A program made the translations under genes and the position numbers. This document shows, piece after piece, positions 36,025 to 47,705 of a stretch of DNA of 64,000 nt (position 1 is the first letter of the stretch; each line of letters opens with the position of its first letter). The notes beneath the pieces are model-generated. The model did not search any database. It saw nothing but the letters and a program-made list of their open reading frames with translations, and was not told the origin of the DNA. Source of the DNA: Conoideocrella luteorostrata (taxonomy: Eukaryota > Ascomycota > Sordariomycetes > Hypocreales > Clavicipitaceae); NCBI GenBank assembly GCA_032433595.1, contig JASWJB010000071.1, positions 1 through 64,000 on the forward strand, given 5' to 3'.

Positions 36025-37075
36025 ATGGGCTGGAAAGACATTATAATATCCTTTGCGCGCGATGAGAGGGTGCTGCTCATTAGTATTGGCCTCGCCGCTT
36101 TTGGCATTGTCAGCACCATGACAACAGTCCTAACCATCATCCGCGACGACAATGAGATCCCTCCAAAGGAGCCCAAGACGCAGTACATTACCCAGGAAAC
36201 TGAAGACTCTCTTCAACTCGGCACCTTGGAAAAACTGTTACAACACCCGAATTACTCTATTAGAGAGGTCGCCACTAAAATACTATGCGATCGTGCCATT
36301 AACGATGACGAGACCCTGTTCCGCTTACTCTACGGCATCACTCGACCGAATTATGATGAACGAATGCGGTGTCTCCGGGCACTGGCGCTATTAACTGGAC
36401 AGACTATGGGTATGGTAGATGCTCTCTTGAAGGCGATCAATATCACTGACCTATGCAGGGCTTGATGGGTTGTCGCAGCTCAACCACGAGAGGGCGTACT
36501 CAGCATTAGTGAGGTCGTTAGAACTAAGCCTAGGGGATGCGGAGCTCTCAGATTTGACCAACTACCACTGGGACGAGTACTATCTTCGGGACATGGCTGA
36601 GAGATTCTGTCTCATGTTCATCCATGAGTTGATTAACAAGTACGGGGCAAATGCACTTGTCAAGGCCAAGTTTGTCGAAAAATGGTTGGCAAAACAAAGG
36701 TGGGGGGACAACCCAGTGGCTCGCCGCCACAATTTTAAAGCCTACATGGACCTCAAAGGTAATAGAGTCGTGGATATTGTCGATCGTATCAAACAATCGA
36801 AACGTGGCTTACGAGCCTTGGAGCGGGCTGGTTTGATTGACAAGGGCAGTTATAAGAAAAGGACAAGAGAGCTGTCCGATATCATTATGGAATCTGAAGG
36901 TGAGATAGCGGGGGACGGATACGCAAGCAATCAAATACGACGACCGATGCGTGAACACTCTGTAGAGGAGCAAAGACTGCGTCGACAACATCGCGAAGCC
37001 ATGGTTCTGAATGATGGCACCAGACCTCTAGGCAGAGAAGACATTATTGAGAGGGATCGTGATTCGCCACGATAA
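36025..37075 (+). CDS. Conserved membrane-anchored helical-repeat protein of unknown function
   Basis: Two exons, 36025-36409 and 36459-37075 (333 aa), joined over a 49-bp intron to read MGLDGLSQLNH. An N-terminal transmembrane helix covers about residues 15-38 (VLLISIGLAAFGIVSTMTTVL) and would anchor the protein with the bulk on one side. Residues about 60-200 are alpha-helical with an ARM/HEAT-like pattern (LEKLLQHPNYSIREVATKIL, then LLYGITRPNYDERMRCLRALALL). The C-terminus is hydrophilic and Arg-rich. There is no catalytic motif. I do not recognise a characterised family; the clean intron and uniform composition make it a real gene. It is divergent from NOP14. Confidence 0.8.
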
Positions 37076-39178
37076 TGCATGCGGCATATAACATCCAATA
37101 TTCGCCATGCTTCTTATATATACAGTTCTTCACCTCGGGACTGATGGTTTGGTCAAACTGCTTACCTAGAGATACTCGGTCGGCATATACCAGTCCCCTG
37201 CTTTAAGGTCCATGGACTGAGAATGGGCATCTGCTGTGCCCATGAAGCGCTAGTACGATTACCAAAGACGATTTACATCTCTTACGCTCTGCCAATCTGG
37301 TGCATCGGTCTAAAGCGTTTATATCCCAAAATTAGGGACAGCGGTAGTTCCAAGGGTTCAACGCTTGGATTCGTGTTTCTGGCCCAGCTGGGATCATCAT
37401 TGCACAAATTACCGCAGCATGAATTAGGCCAAAGCAGGTAATAGTGGTCAAGTACTCCGTGCAGCGTATTGGAACTAGTTTTGATTAAATCATGTATAAT
37501 GTCCTGGTCACCAAGACAAGAGCGTCTTATTACCATGTCTCGGGTCGCAGTGTGGTTGGTTCTAGTTGGGGGGAGGCCTCAGGATTCAATATCAGACTAG
37601 GGAATACCATGCTTAATAATACCTAGTAGCCATGCCGTATGTACTCTGTGCTATAACTACGGAGTACCAATGCAGCGATTGTGACTTTGATAATTCGGAG
37701 CGATCAAGTGCTGTGGGGTTAGACCCAGTGCACTTTGCAGCGAAATACTTTGATGGAACGGTCATCCTAGATTCAGCTCAGCTCAGATTTGGTAAGGACA
37801 GAGGCGCGGTCTCATATAAATTAACAGCTGCACAGTAATGGTACGACAAAGGCACTAGACTGTGCGCGCTCTGCAGGGCGAGCAGACGGGACGCCAGTAG
37901 ACACATCGACTGGCAGGGGTCTCAGTCTGGACGATTGGGAGAGGTACCTGGGCATAAAAGAGCGACGAAGCCGCAACCGCAGTTGTGCAGTTGCCCTTGA
38001 CGAGCAGGTTCTCTCCCGAATCTATTCACTCGTTCGTCGCCCGTTACCTACTCTTTCGTTATCTGACTTTTCTTTCCGATTACCGTTCAACTCCTTATCT
38101 CGCCGCCGCCAATACCTGTCCTGCTGTGACTACAGCAAACAAAAAGCAAGCCTGAGCGGGGTGGCGTGTTGATACGCTGCATATTCCTGCATTAGTACGG
38201 ATAACTACTGACCGTCTGGTGCGTTCATCACACTGCAGATTACTCATGTAGATGCATGCGGGTTCAGCTATTCACAGCTCCTTGGACGGCGACAGTAGTG
38301 TGATATCAACCGGGCAACAAAGCTGACATGGCATTCGTCTGAGCCCATAGGTGGAACGTGCAGAAACGAGGCTTTGAATGCTCCGACAACTGGCGACGAA
38401 CAACACATACATATTGCACACCAATTCCCACGTTCACATTCAGGACGGCGGAGCTGCCAGCTGCCACATGCAGATAAACAATTGCTCTCCAACCGCCGGG
38501 CTTTGTGAACTTGCAGCTTACCTAGCTCATTGATATTGATTCTCTGGCGCACGCATTTGTGCTCTCAATTTTTTTCCCTTACATCAATGCTTCGATTCTT
38601 GTTTCCTTGTCAGGCCACCAACGCTTCTCCCTCAACCAACATCCTTTGCTGATTCTCAATCTCCTTTCTGCTCATTGCTTAGGAGCCCACGGGCGGGCCG
38701 CGGACCGCTAATCAGCTGCCGTCCTTGCGTACGTATGCGGAAGCACGCCTGCCGTGAACTACTTGTTCCCTTTTTCCCTCGCTGGTCCTAATTCGCCATA
38801 CCGGATTGTTCATATCTGGTCCGGACTCACGAAGGTCGCGCGGCCTCCAGCAAGCTTCCCCCCAGTTGCCGGGTGTCCAGAACACCAAACGTGGGTGATT
38901 TGCCGGTGTAAACAAAGAAAAAGAAAAAAAAAAAAACAGCGAGACCAGACAAACTACTCCGTACACCGCACCGCACCACACCACACCACGCACCAAACCA
39001 AATCCTGCCTGCGGGCACGGAGACCACTACCGGCCAACCGCTAGGTAGTTCGCTACCGACGCGCTGCCCATCTGCCCACCTGCCCGCCTTCCCACTGTCT
39101 CCGCGCCATCCTTGCTCCAGCCAGCCGACCAGACCTTCAGGGGGGTAATCTTGGCCCGATTTGGCCACCGCCCTCGCG
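37076..39178. other. Long intergenic region upstream of the CLIP-170 gene
   Basis: A 2.1-kb gap with no supported gene. TACGGAGTAC lies at 37658-37667, a degenerate copy near 37453 and another (ACTCCGTAC) at 38957. CTAGGTAGTT lies at 39041-39050. From about 38550 the + strand is pyrimidine-rich and then C-rich, as in a long 5' leader of the CLIP-170 gene. A block of repeated CACAC/CACCG words sits near 38960-38995. Confidence 0.55.
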
Positions 39179-41686
39179 ATGACTTCTACGGCCACCACAA
39201 CAACAACTACGAGGAGGACCTTGCGCTCTAGACCATCTTTATCCCGTTCCGTACGCGGTCCATCGACTTCTGCTTCAACTCCAAACTTGAATTCATTATA
39301 CACCGCGCAGCCGAAGCTACTACCGCCAGGCTTGTCCCGCAAGACATCTCTCGCTGCCTTGACCCCTTCTTCACTTGCCAGCATCCCCGATGTCAGTGAG
39401 AGCTACGCCCTCGACACTGTATTGAGCGAATCTTCGCCAACCATGGTTCCCGCTACACCTGGGCGGCCTTCGGTCGAGGATTTCTTTGTTGGCGACACTG
39501 TAGACGTCCCTGGTGGCATGTTTGGCACCGTTCGATTCGTGGGCACGGTTCAGGGGAAGAAAGGTACCTTCGCTGGCATCGAGCTTCACCAGGACTTTGC
39601 TCCAAAGGGTAAAAACAATGGCGATGTAGATGGGTATGTATTATGTGTCCTCTCAAATTAAAGTATCTACCAGATGTGCCCAATTTTAATACATGCGTCT
39701 TTTTGCAACAGGGTGTCTTACTTCACCACCTCGGTACCGGGCTCCGGCATCTTCGTCCCAGTAACCAAAGCCTCACGCCGAGGCTCCCTTACCAACCCGT
39801 ACCCGATGACCCCAACATCAAACGGGCCTGCGGGATTGAATGGAACGAATTTGACTCCTCCGGGCTTGCCCAAGTTCAGCGCTTCTGTCGGACCTGGAGC
39901 CAGAGCACCAAGCCCGCAAGGCAAGCGACCGCCGAGGACCTCACTCCCACGCCCCGATTCTCCAGTCCGCCGCACCCAGATGACTCCTGGGCCTCGCCCT
40001 TCAATTGGAACGCCTGCTCCGAGAGCGCCTGCAAGGTATGGAAGTCCCACCAATACCAATCGATTTACGCAAAGCGTTCGCGGGACGGCAGGCGACCCGA
40101 ATAAAAGGCCACCTAGACTTGATCGTAAACCAAGCATTGGTCCTCGCAGTGCTTCTGCACTAGGCTCGGCCACAGGCTTTGATGAAGATTCGACGCCGTC
40201 GCTGCCTGGGAGCCCACAGCGTATAAGGCCAAATGGTCTAAGTGGTTCCATGTCGGTCATGAACTTGCGGCGACCAGCGTCTCGTGCCAATGCGGCAAAT
40301 GAAGAAGAGATTGAACGCCTCCGTTCTCAGCTCGAGGACCGGGATACACAACTAAAGGATCAAGCCACAACATTGGCAGAAATGGAGAGTAGCCTCGTCG
40401 AGCTTCAGGGTCTTATTGAAAATTCTGATGTGCCAAGAACGCGTAAGAACAGTCTCGATGACAAAGATTCTGTTCAGTTGCGGGCCATGTTGCGAGAGAA
40501 GAACGAGAAGATCGCCATGCTGACTTCGGAATTCGACGCTCACCGGGCCGATTTCCGTAGCACTATTGACACGTTGGAGATGGCTAGCACGGAGACTGAA
40601 CGAGTATACGAGAAACGTATTGAAGAGTTGATGGGAGAAGTCCGAGAGCTCGAGACTAGAAATCTTGACGTCGACTCTGTTGCGACTCAATTGAGACAAC
40701 TTGAGGAGCTGGTGCTGGAGCTGGAGGAAGGGCTCGAGGATGCCCGGAGAGGCGAAGCGGAAGCTCGAGGGGAAGCTGAGTTCTTGAGAGGAGAAGTGGA
40801 AAGAACAAAGACCGAACTTCGCCGCGAGCGCGAGAAGTCGGGGCTTAACGGTATGCCTCAGGCCGATCAAGGGAACCTGTCGAAAGAGCTGGAGCAGAAA
40901 GAAGACGAGATTAGGGGACTCAAGGCTATCATTCACTCTCTCAGCCGGGACTCCGTCGGTGGCGCGGAGGCGCGCACACCCACACAGCGTACTAAGTCGT
41001 TCATGAATGGCAATGAAGACGATAATGCAGCTCGCGAAGGACTCGAAAGGCAAGTAGCCGAGTTGCAGTCCCTTCTCGACAAGAAGAGCAGCAAGGCAGA
41101 TGATCTTGAGCAGGAACTTGAAGCCCTGCGCGGAGGAAATTTCGCTGCGCAAAGAAACTCGGCTCAACGCTCGTCGCTCAGGGACTCTCGCGACACAGTC
41201 GTCCCGGTGCGGATTCTGGAGCCACGGTTGCCTGAAGCTAACCACAAGAGAGAGGCCAACCACAGACGAGGCAACACACTGGACACTATGCATGAGAGTG
41301 ATGCGTACTCGACTGCCACGGAGAATAGTACTCTCTGGTGTGAGATCTGCGAGACCAGTGGTCATGATATTCTGACATGCACAAATATGTTTGGGCCAGA
41401 AGGTGCTAAGGTCGCTAGCGACATGAAGACTGGTAGAGATGTTGTGCGGGAAGGTCTGAAGGGTCACGGCTCAATGGGCGGTGATGATGCTCATCCCGCT
41501 CCCCTCTCCACGAAGTCCAAAGCACCTGCTCCTGCAGCTCCCGCCATCAAGATTATCCCGAACCCAATGGACTCAGGGCCTGTCGCGGGCAAAGAGAGTG
41601 GCGTCGTGGATCCAGAGAAATGGTGCGCTGTATGCGAACGTGACGGACATGACAGTGTAGACTGTCCGTTCGAGGACGCTTTTTGA
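39179..41686 (+). CDS. clipA: CLIP-170 family microtubule plus-end tracking protein
   Basis: Two exons, 39179-39633 and 39712-41686 (809 aa). The N-terminus is Ser/Thr/Arg-rich and probably basic enough to bind tubulin. A CAP-Gly domain at about residues 100-170 (VGDTVDVPGGMFGTVRFVG, GKKGTFAGIEL, GKNNGDVDG split by the intron) binds EEY/F tails of tubulin and EB1. The signature reads GKNNG instead of the usual GKNDG. A second Ser/Pro-rich linker follows, then a long coiled coil (about residues 360-640, beginning EEEIERLRSQLEDRDTQLKD) for dimerisation. Two CCHC zinc knuckles close the protein, WCEICETSGHDILTC near residue 693 and WCAVCERDGHDSVDC near 788, as in CLIP-170/ClipA/Tip1. It acts on cytoplasmic microtubule ends and supports polarised growth and dynein loading. 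Confidence 0.93.
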
Positions 41687-43473
41687 AGCTGTCGGCTCCG
41701 CTTCTTGAGAGTTGCGGAAGCTGATGGACCGTGTCGGGGAGTTGAGTGTTTGGATTCAGTGGCGTGATGTTTTCGCCCTATGCGGTATCTTCTATACCTT
41801 CATGGAGCATTGATTGGACCCATCGGGACATACTTAGTGATACCACAATACCCCTTCTTTTGTTTATGACAGCGCCCTTGCATGATGTTTGGGGCATAGA
41901 TATGAAGTTTTGTAATAATAAATCATCGTCTTCAAGTTTCCCGGTACATGATCAAATGCCAATAGCAATGAAACGTCGTCTATCTGGTGCTGTACAATGG
42001 TTGCAGGAAGGTCTGCGGCACGGCGCCGCTCCCACTGAACCAGCCACTTAACCCCGTGGTACGGATTTGCAGTGTCTCTACGGTGTAAATAAGTAGTTAC
42101 ATATGTACGTAGTAGGTGTATCATGAGTGTCCGAGCATTCAGGTGCCCGTGTTAGGTAGTTACAGGTGTAATTGCTTTTGTTAATCCTTGGACCGTTAGC
42201 TGTGTACCAAACTCCGAGATGCAGTATGGCGGGAGTCACGGAGTACAACCCGTATCACTACAATGCGATGCTGACTCCGCGCCCGCCACGACGTTGCCCT
42301 GGCCCAGAAAAACGGATCATGACATTGCGCTAAGAATAGGCCTAGCCTCGGGCGACACGGGGCAAATCGATGCTTAGTAGAGCAGCATTCGGTGTTGGAA
42401 ATAAAAAAAATAAAAATTGGAGTCTGACGTCGGCAGGGCGGGACAAGCCAGGTTTGCGGCTGTTAGGAAGTGACTTCAAGATGCGCCTGCATCATTACTG
42501 TTCTTGAGATGGAAAACGCAAGAAAAGACTTTTTTGCGGTATTAAAGTCAAAGAGAGTCTAATGCCATCTCCAATGTAATCTACACCATGTTGCTCACCC
42601 TTTTTATGGCACGTTAAAGTCCCTGTCCAGACGAATAGACTTTGCCGTCTGTGTCTTGCATTATCGACACCGCCACAGGCTCGACTTTCTTCGATACAAT
42701 TCCATGAGGCGCACAGCCTTGGGGCGGGCCCCTGCAGCCTCTTCCTTCTCTTCTGCCAGAAATCCTGGTCCTGAACATAGTTAAGTCGTAGCAACCGCTT
42801 TCAAGTCCCAGCCCCAGTCGGTCCTCGAGTCTTCCCGCTTCAGCCTCGATTCTCCCTCGATTTTTCTGTCGCCTGTCCTGTATTTGCTCAGGCATTATAG
42901 GCTCGTTCTCCCTCGCCAGCGTTGCACGTTCTGAAAAACTTCATTGCGATTTTCTTCGCCGCTTGTCCAGCTTCGTACACAGCAAGAGAAATTAACAGAG
43001 GTTAGTCAAAACGTTTGCTGTGACCGACTGCGTAAAACTTCCCAGCCAGGCAAATTTCTCAAATCAGCACCCCCGCCACGGACAAATTATCCGCCCTTTT
43101 CCTCCAGATTCATGGAGAGATGAGCATGTCGCGAGCGTTGCCTGCCTTGTCGGTCTAGTGATTTCGTCTTTCTAGGAGTATTGTTGCATTCGCGTTATTT
43201 TCAGGTTCCGCGAGACTGGCGACTTTTCGAAGCCTGACGTCCGCCTGAACCTTCTGCCCTTCTGCCCGCTGGTGCACCAACACCTTCCAACGCCTACATA
43301 CCAGCCAGAGTGATCCATGCTTACTTTTTTCTTCCTGCAGATATATCACAGTCTGTTTCACCACTTTGCGACTCGAGACTTCATTCCCAACTTGTACCGC
43401 TATCGGCGTCGACGATAAACCTAATTCCGTGTACCATCATTGTTCGAAATAGTCACTCTGTTCTATCGCCACC
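41687..43473. other. Intergenic region upstream of YDJ1
   Basis: A 1.8-kb gap. The left end should hold the CLIP-170 3' UTR. CACGGAGTACAAC occurs near 42238 and GTTAGGTAGTTA at 42151-42162. The last 150 bases before 43474 are pyrimidine-rich, consistent with a leader. Short open frames on either strand show no domain. I found no convincing heat-shock element, although YDJ1 genes often carry one. Confidence 0.55.
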
Positions 43474-44926
43474 ATGGTTAAGGAGACCAAGTATTACGAC
43501 ACACTTGGGGTATGTATGGGCCTAGTGAAGGGTCTCAGTCTTGCGAACAATACATCTGATAAAATTTTACTAGGTGTCTCCCTCTGCAACAGAGCAGGAA
43601 TTGAAAAAGGCATACAAAGTCAACGCCTTGAAATTCCACCCTGGTATGTAGTACCAAGCCCGTGGACCCCCCAATCAACTCGATGTGTGCCCGCTTGCTT
43701 CCCCTGTCTAACAACTTGTGAAGATAAAAACGCGCACAACCCCGCTGCCGAGGAAAAGTTCAAGGAAGTGTCTCATGCTTACGAGATTCTGTCGGACTCC
43801 CAGAAGCGACAAATTTACGACCAGTATGGTGAGGCTGGCCTTGAGGGCGGTGCTGGTGGTGGTGGTGGCATGGCCGCTGAGGATTTGTTCGCCCAATTCT
43901 TCGGTGGTGGTGGCTTCGGTGGCATGGGCGGCATGTTCGGTGGCATGAACAATCGCGGCCCCCCGAAGGCTCGCACTATCCACCACACTCACAAGGTGTC
44001 ACTTGAGGATATTTACCGAGGCAAGATTTCCAAGCTGGCGCTGCAAAGGTCCATCATCTGCCCAAAGTGTGATGGCCTTGGAGGCAAGGACGGCGCAGTG
44101 AAGAAATGCCCCGGTTGTGATGGTCACGGTATGAAGACAATGATGCGTCAAATGGGCCCTATGATTCAGCGTTTCCAAACCGTTTGCCCTGACTGTAACG
44201 GTGAGGGCGAGATAATCAAGGAAAAGGATCGATGCAAGCAGTGCTCCGGCAAGAAGACTATCGTCGACAGAAAGGTCCTCCACGTTCATGTCGATAAGGG
44301 TGTCCGAAGTGGTACCAAAGTAGAGTTCCGAGGAGAAGGTGACCAAGCTCCCGGAGTCCAGGCTGGTGACGTTGTCTTCGAGATCGAGCAAAAGCCTCAC
44401 GCCCGATTCACCCGAAAAGAGGATGATTTGCTCTACAAGTGCGAAATTGAGTTGGTCACAGCCCTTGCGGGCGGTACCATCTACATCGAGCATTTGGATG
44501 ATCGCTGGCTTAGCATTGACATTTTGCCTGGCGAGGCTATTTATCAAGGTAAAGACACATATCGTCCATTTTATAGATGGATTTTCCTATACTAACCTCG
44601 TATCTCTAGACGCTGTCAAGATGGTCCGTGGTCAAGGTATGCCTTCATTCCGCCATCATGATGCTGGCAACTTGTACATCCACTTCAACGTCAAGTTCCC
44701 AGAAAAGCACTGGACCCGAGATGAATCTGCCTTTGCGTCGCTCCGAAAGGTCCTGCCCTCACCCGCTCTCCAGAACGTGCCTCCTGCTGAGGCCATGACC
44801 GAGCCCGCCGATTTGGAAGATATGGACACCCATTCGCAGAGTAGAGTCTTTGGCAGCCCCGGTATGGACGAAGATGATGAGGACGGCCACCCGGGAGCCG
44901 AGCGTGTACAGTGTGCTTCACAGTAA
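43474..44926 (+). CDS. YDJ1: Type I Hsp40 co-chaperone (Ydj1/Mas5), farnesylated
   Basis: Four exons, 43474-43509, 43574-43643, 43724-44548 and 44610-44926 (415 aa). The start lies in a near-ideal fungal context (GCCACCATGG). The J domain covers about residues 1-65, with the HPD motif split by the second intron (CCT G|AT AAA). A Gly/Phe-rich linker with GGMGGMFGGM runs to about 110. The zinc domain has four CxxCxGxG-type repeats (CPKCDGLG, CPGCDGHG, CPDCNGEG, CKQCSGKK). Two beta-barrel substrate domains follow, and the protein ends in CASQ, a CaaX box for farnesylation identical to that of yeast Ydj1. It delivers unfolded clients to cytosolic Hsp70, assists import into mitochondria and ER, and supports Hsp90 clients. 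The second intron ends in AAG. Confidence 0.97.
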
Positions 44927-45400
44927 AATAGCCATATGGACAGGATGAACCAACGACTAAATTTTCCGTCCTATTTGTTGACATCATGGCGGAGCTGTAT
45001 TATTCCATAGTCTTTGAATAGACTTGTGGATGATGGAGATCACGCGCACAGCTGGGACCTTTATGGGTTGCCAACACATCGCTGGCATAGCATGGGGTTA
45101 TTTAATCACACAGCGATCGTTTTGTTGCGATCTCATCGATATCATATGAGGTGGAGCTCAATGGGCTCTGCATGGACGCATTATGGGAATTATGACGCAT
45201 GAGGGGGTGTTGTGGGGTGAGAAGTAGGTGCTTGAAGTCGCCATCCAACTGGGGACGGGGAACTTCGAGTGTTGAGTCAGGCTGGTTGGCGTTTAGAGGA
45301 TATAGACAACTCGAATGAGCTTTAGTGGTTGCAGACCTAGACTTTACGTACAATGGATTTACCTTATTGTCTTTTCACTATGTCAATGGTCCACCTCGTT
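44927..45400. other. Convergent 3' region between YDJ1 and TRM82
   Basis: A 474-bp gap between two converging stop codons, expected to hold both polyadenylation regions. I see no gene, repeat or dispersed-motif copy. Confidence 0.5.
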
Positions 45401-47191
45401 CTATTCTTTTGGTGCGGGGATAGCTTCACTTTCTGCATCCCCTTGTGGAACAGATTCTGACCCTGCATCCTCGCCACCGCCTTGCTTCCGCAAATTTTCT
45501 ATGTTGTAAAACATGTCGCGGATTTCTTTGTCGGAAACTTGCACTTCCATGTCGTCCGTTCTCTGTCCGTGGATGGGCAGCTCCACATCGGAAGATAATC
45601 GATTTTCGCTGCGAGTGAGTGTGTAAGCGTGAAGGCTCCTTGCTTCCGGATTTTGCGCCGAGTCCATGGCGACAATGAGTTTCAAACGTGAGCCGTCAGA
45701 TGATGGCACGGTGGTAGTTATGTGTAAAGGATTGCAGGGCAGTTGAATTATACTCGGGTTCTTGAGTTGGCTTTCATTGGTGAGTTGCCAAGTGAAGATG
45801 GCTTTGATGCTAGATTACAGTCAGCTCTATTGGTACGGATTGGAGGAGGGTTTCCATGCATGCAAACTTACCCTTCACAAATAGCAAGGACGTAGGTCAG
45901 TGATTCCCCCGCCCCAGAAGGATACAACAAGGATGTCAACCCAGAAACGGAAACTTTGGATACCTGTGGAGCGATCTCCCGCGCCAGGGTCAGTAAATTT
46001 GTCTTCGAGAGCACATTTCCAGCTTTCCAATCCCAAATGAATAAATCTTCATCACCACCTCCTGAGATGAGAATATCCCCTTTACCCTTGGGAATGACCA
46101 TGTCACTTATGTACTCCTTGTGACCCAGACAAAACGCTTCGATTATGTGAGCTTGTGGGACATACCGCGAGACTCTAATGTGTTCATCGCGGTCTGCCGT
46201 CAAGATGTACTTTTTTCCATCATCCTCAGCGACAAGTACAGCGGTGAGCATGGAGACATGGCCCAGCAAAAGGGTCAATTCAAAGTTTGGTCCTTCGGAT
46301 TTGGACTCGGCACCTTCGGATTTCTTGGCCTCGAGTTGTTTCCGCTGGTGTTCAAGGGCTTGAAGGTTGCGTTTGGAGTGCACGGTCAAGGTATTGGCCG
46401 CTGGTTCGGCGGATTTGGGGGCGGGAGCAGGTGTAGTGCGGAGGGCTTGGGTTGATGGGGATGGGGGTGTGATGAGGAGAGGTATATAGTACACGTCACC
46501 AAATTTATCAGCAATGATAATTTGAGGTCCAAAGCCGATTGTGACGGCGCTGGGGCGCTTGGGCATTACTCTTTCAAGTGTTGATTTTAGTTAGTGACAT
46601 TTGATATTACATGATTGGCGATGGGGGTATGCAGTACCTTTGGCTTAGCTGAGTGAGAATCCCTTGCCCATCGTGCTCAAAAACCCAAACGGCTTTATCA
46701 TGCCCAGATACAGCGATCAGGTGCTTCCCATCATCCGTGCAAGTCATGAGCGTGATAAGTGGACGGTCTACCGCTTTACCCATTCTGGACTTGTCTTCAT
46801 GGCTGGGACCTTTGCTCTGCTTTTTGCCCTTTCTTTTGCCGTCTTTGCCGTTTCTGTCATTTATTTGAGCAGCTGCTTCTGCAGTCAGTGCCCCCGTGTT
46901 TTCTGTTGCGGTGCTCAGATCACCTTCAGCTTCGGCTACTTTTTGTCTCTTGGCTGGCGGCTCACTTTCTTCGGCCTCAGCCTCAGCCTCTTCCGGCGAA
47001 TTAGTCTCTTTCTTGGAGTCTGCTTCCTGGTTTTGAGAAGAGGCGGCGAACTTTTCTGCGTCGGGGTGCTGCCATGATGAGAGGTGCTTGCTGTCTGAGA
47101 GGTTGAATGAGTGAATCTTGCCGCCGCGGGTTGCGAACAGAATATTGCCTGTGGTCTGGACACGATTGTAGGGAATTGCTGTGAGACTCAT
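45401..47191 (-). CDS. TRM82: tRNA (guanine-N7) methyltransferase non-catalytic subunit, WD40
   Basis: Exons on the minus strand: 47191-46638, 46570-45872 and 45809-45401 (553 aa). Trm82 (WDR4 in animals) is the beta-propeller partner that stabilises the catalytic subunit Trm8 for m7G46 formation in tRNA. Propeller strands are seen as DGKHLIAVSGHDKAVWVFEHD, SAVTIGFGPQIIIADKFGDVYYIPL, LLLGHVSMLTAVLVAEDDGKKYILTADRDEHIRV and ILISGGGDEDLFIWDWKAG, which include the TADRD-type motif conserved in the family. A charged insert at about residues 55-140 carries basic runs (KDGKRKGKKQSKG), a likely nuclear signal. The first intron uses an AAG acceptor and reads SQRVMPKRPSAV. The gene shares a 514-bp divergent promoter with P0. 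Confidence 0.93.
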
Positions 47192-47705
47192 TTTGGTCCG
47201 ATCAGTTGGGGGGTTGTTCTATAACTTAGTGAACCAATGGGTCAATTTTTTTTGGGCTGCAGTCAATTTCTGAGTTGAGATACTCCGTACAGAGTAACTA
47301 GTTAATGAACACCATGAACGCAAAAGCTCACTCTAACTGGCTGGCGCAAGAAAGAAAAAACGATACATTATGCATGTCACCTTCATCTTCTCACCAAATG
47401 AGACTTGATTGGCCAAGCCGTGCAAACAAATGGGGCACAGATTTTGCCTCGGAATAATCGCCAGCACCAAGGGCGAAAAAAAGACCAGCTCCACTCATGC
47501 CAACATCGGTTAGCGCCATCTAAGCCCTAAGCGGCAACGGGCGCAATCATGCAACACACATTTTTCGAACGAAAACCCGAAATTTCGGCCTGGGCCCCAT
47601 CTTGGCCTTTCCGACATCACCACTTCACGTCTCAACGACAACTTCCAAACCGACAATAAAATATTCCCTTGCCCTGAAAAACCCTGCCTTCATAAATAAG
47701 AAGAT
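47192..47705. promoter_or_regulatory. Divergent TRM82-P0 promoter
   Basis: This 514-bp segment separates two translation-related genes transcribed outward. GATACTCCGTACAGAG, a copy of the dispersed motif, lies at 47279-47294 nearer the TRM82 side. AGCCCTAA at 47523-47530 matches the Tbf1 consensus ARCCCTAA, and lies 176 bases before the P0 start. The remaining sequence on the P0 side is CT-rich and ends in a purine-rich patch just before ATG. Whether the two genes are co-regulated is inference. Confidence 0.5.
47523..47530 (+). promoter_or_regulatory. Putative Tbf1-type site upstream of P0
   Basis: AGCCCTAA fits the telobox-like ARCCCTAA site that Tbf1 uses at ribosomal-protein genes in several ascomycetes outside the yeast Rap1 lineage. 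Position and gene class fit. It is a single 8-base match, so chance cannot be excluded. Confidence 0.4.

Noticed and set aside
40352..41467. 371-codon frame antisense to CLIP-170
   Set aside because: It mirrors the coiled-coil codons of the sense gene; no independent support.
42900..43470. Heat-shock elements before YDJ1
   Set aside because: TTCTGAA and TTCGAA words are present but the nTTCnnGAAn spacing is not met.
43999..44547. 182-codon frame antisense to YDJ1
   Set aside because: Shadow of a highly conserved coding exon.
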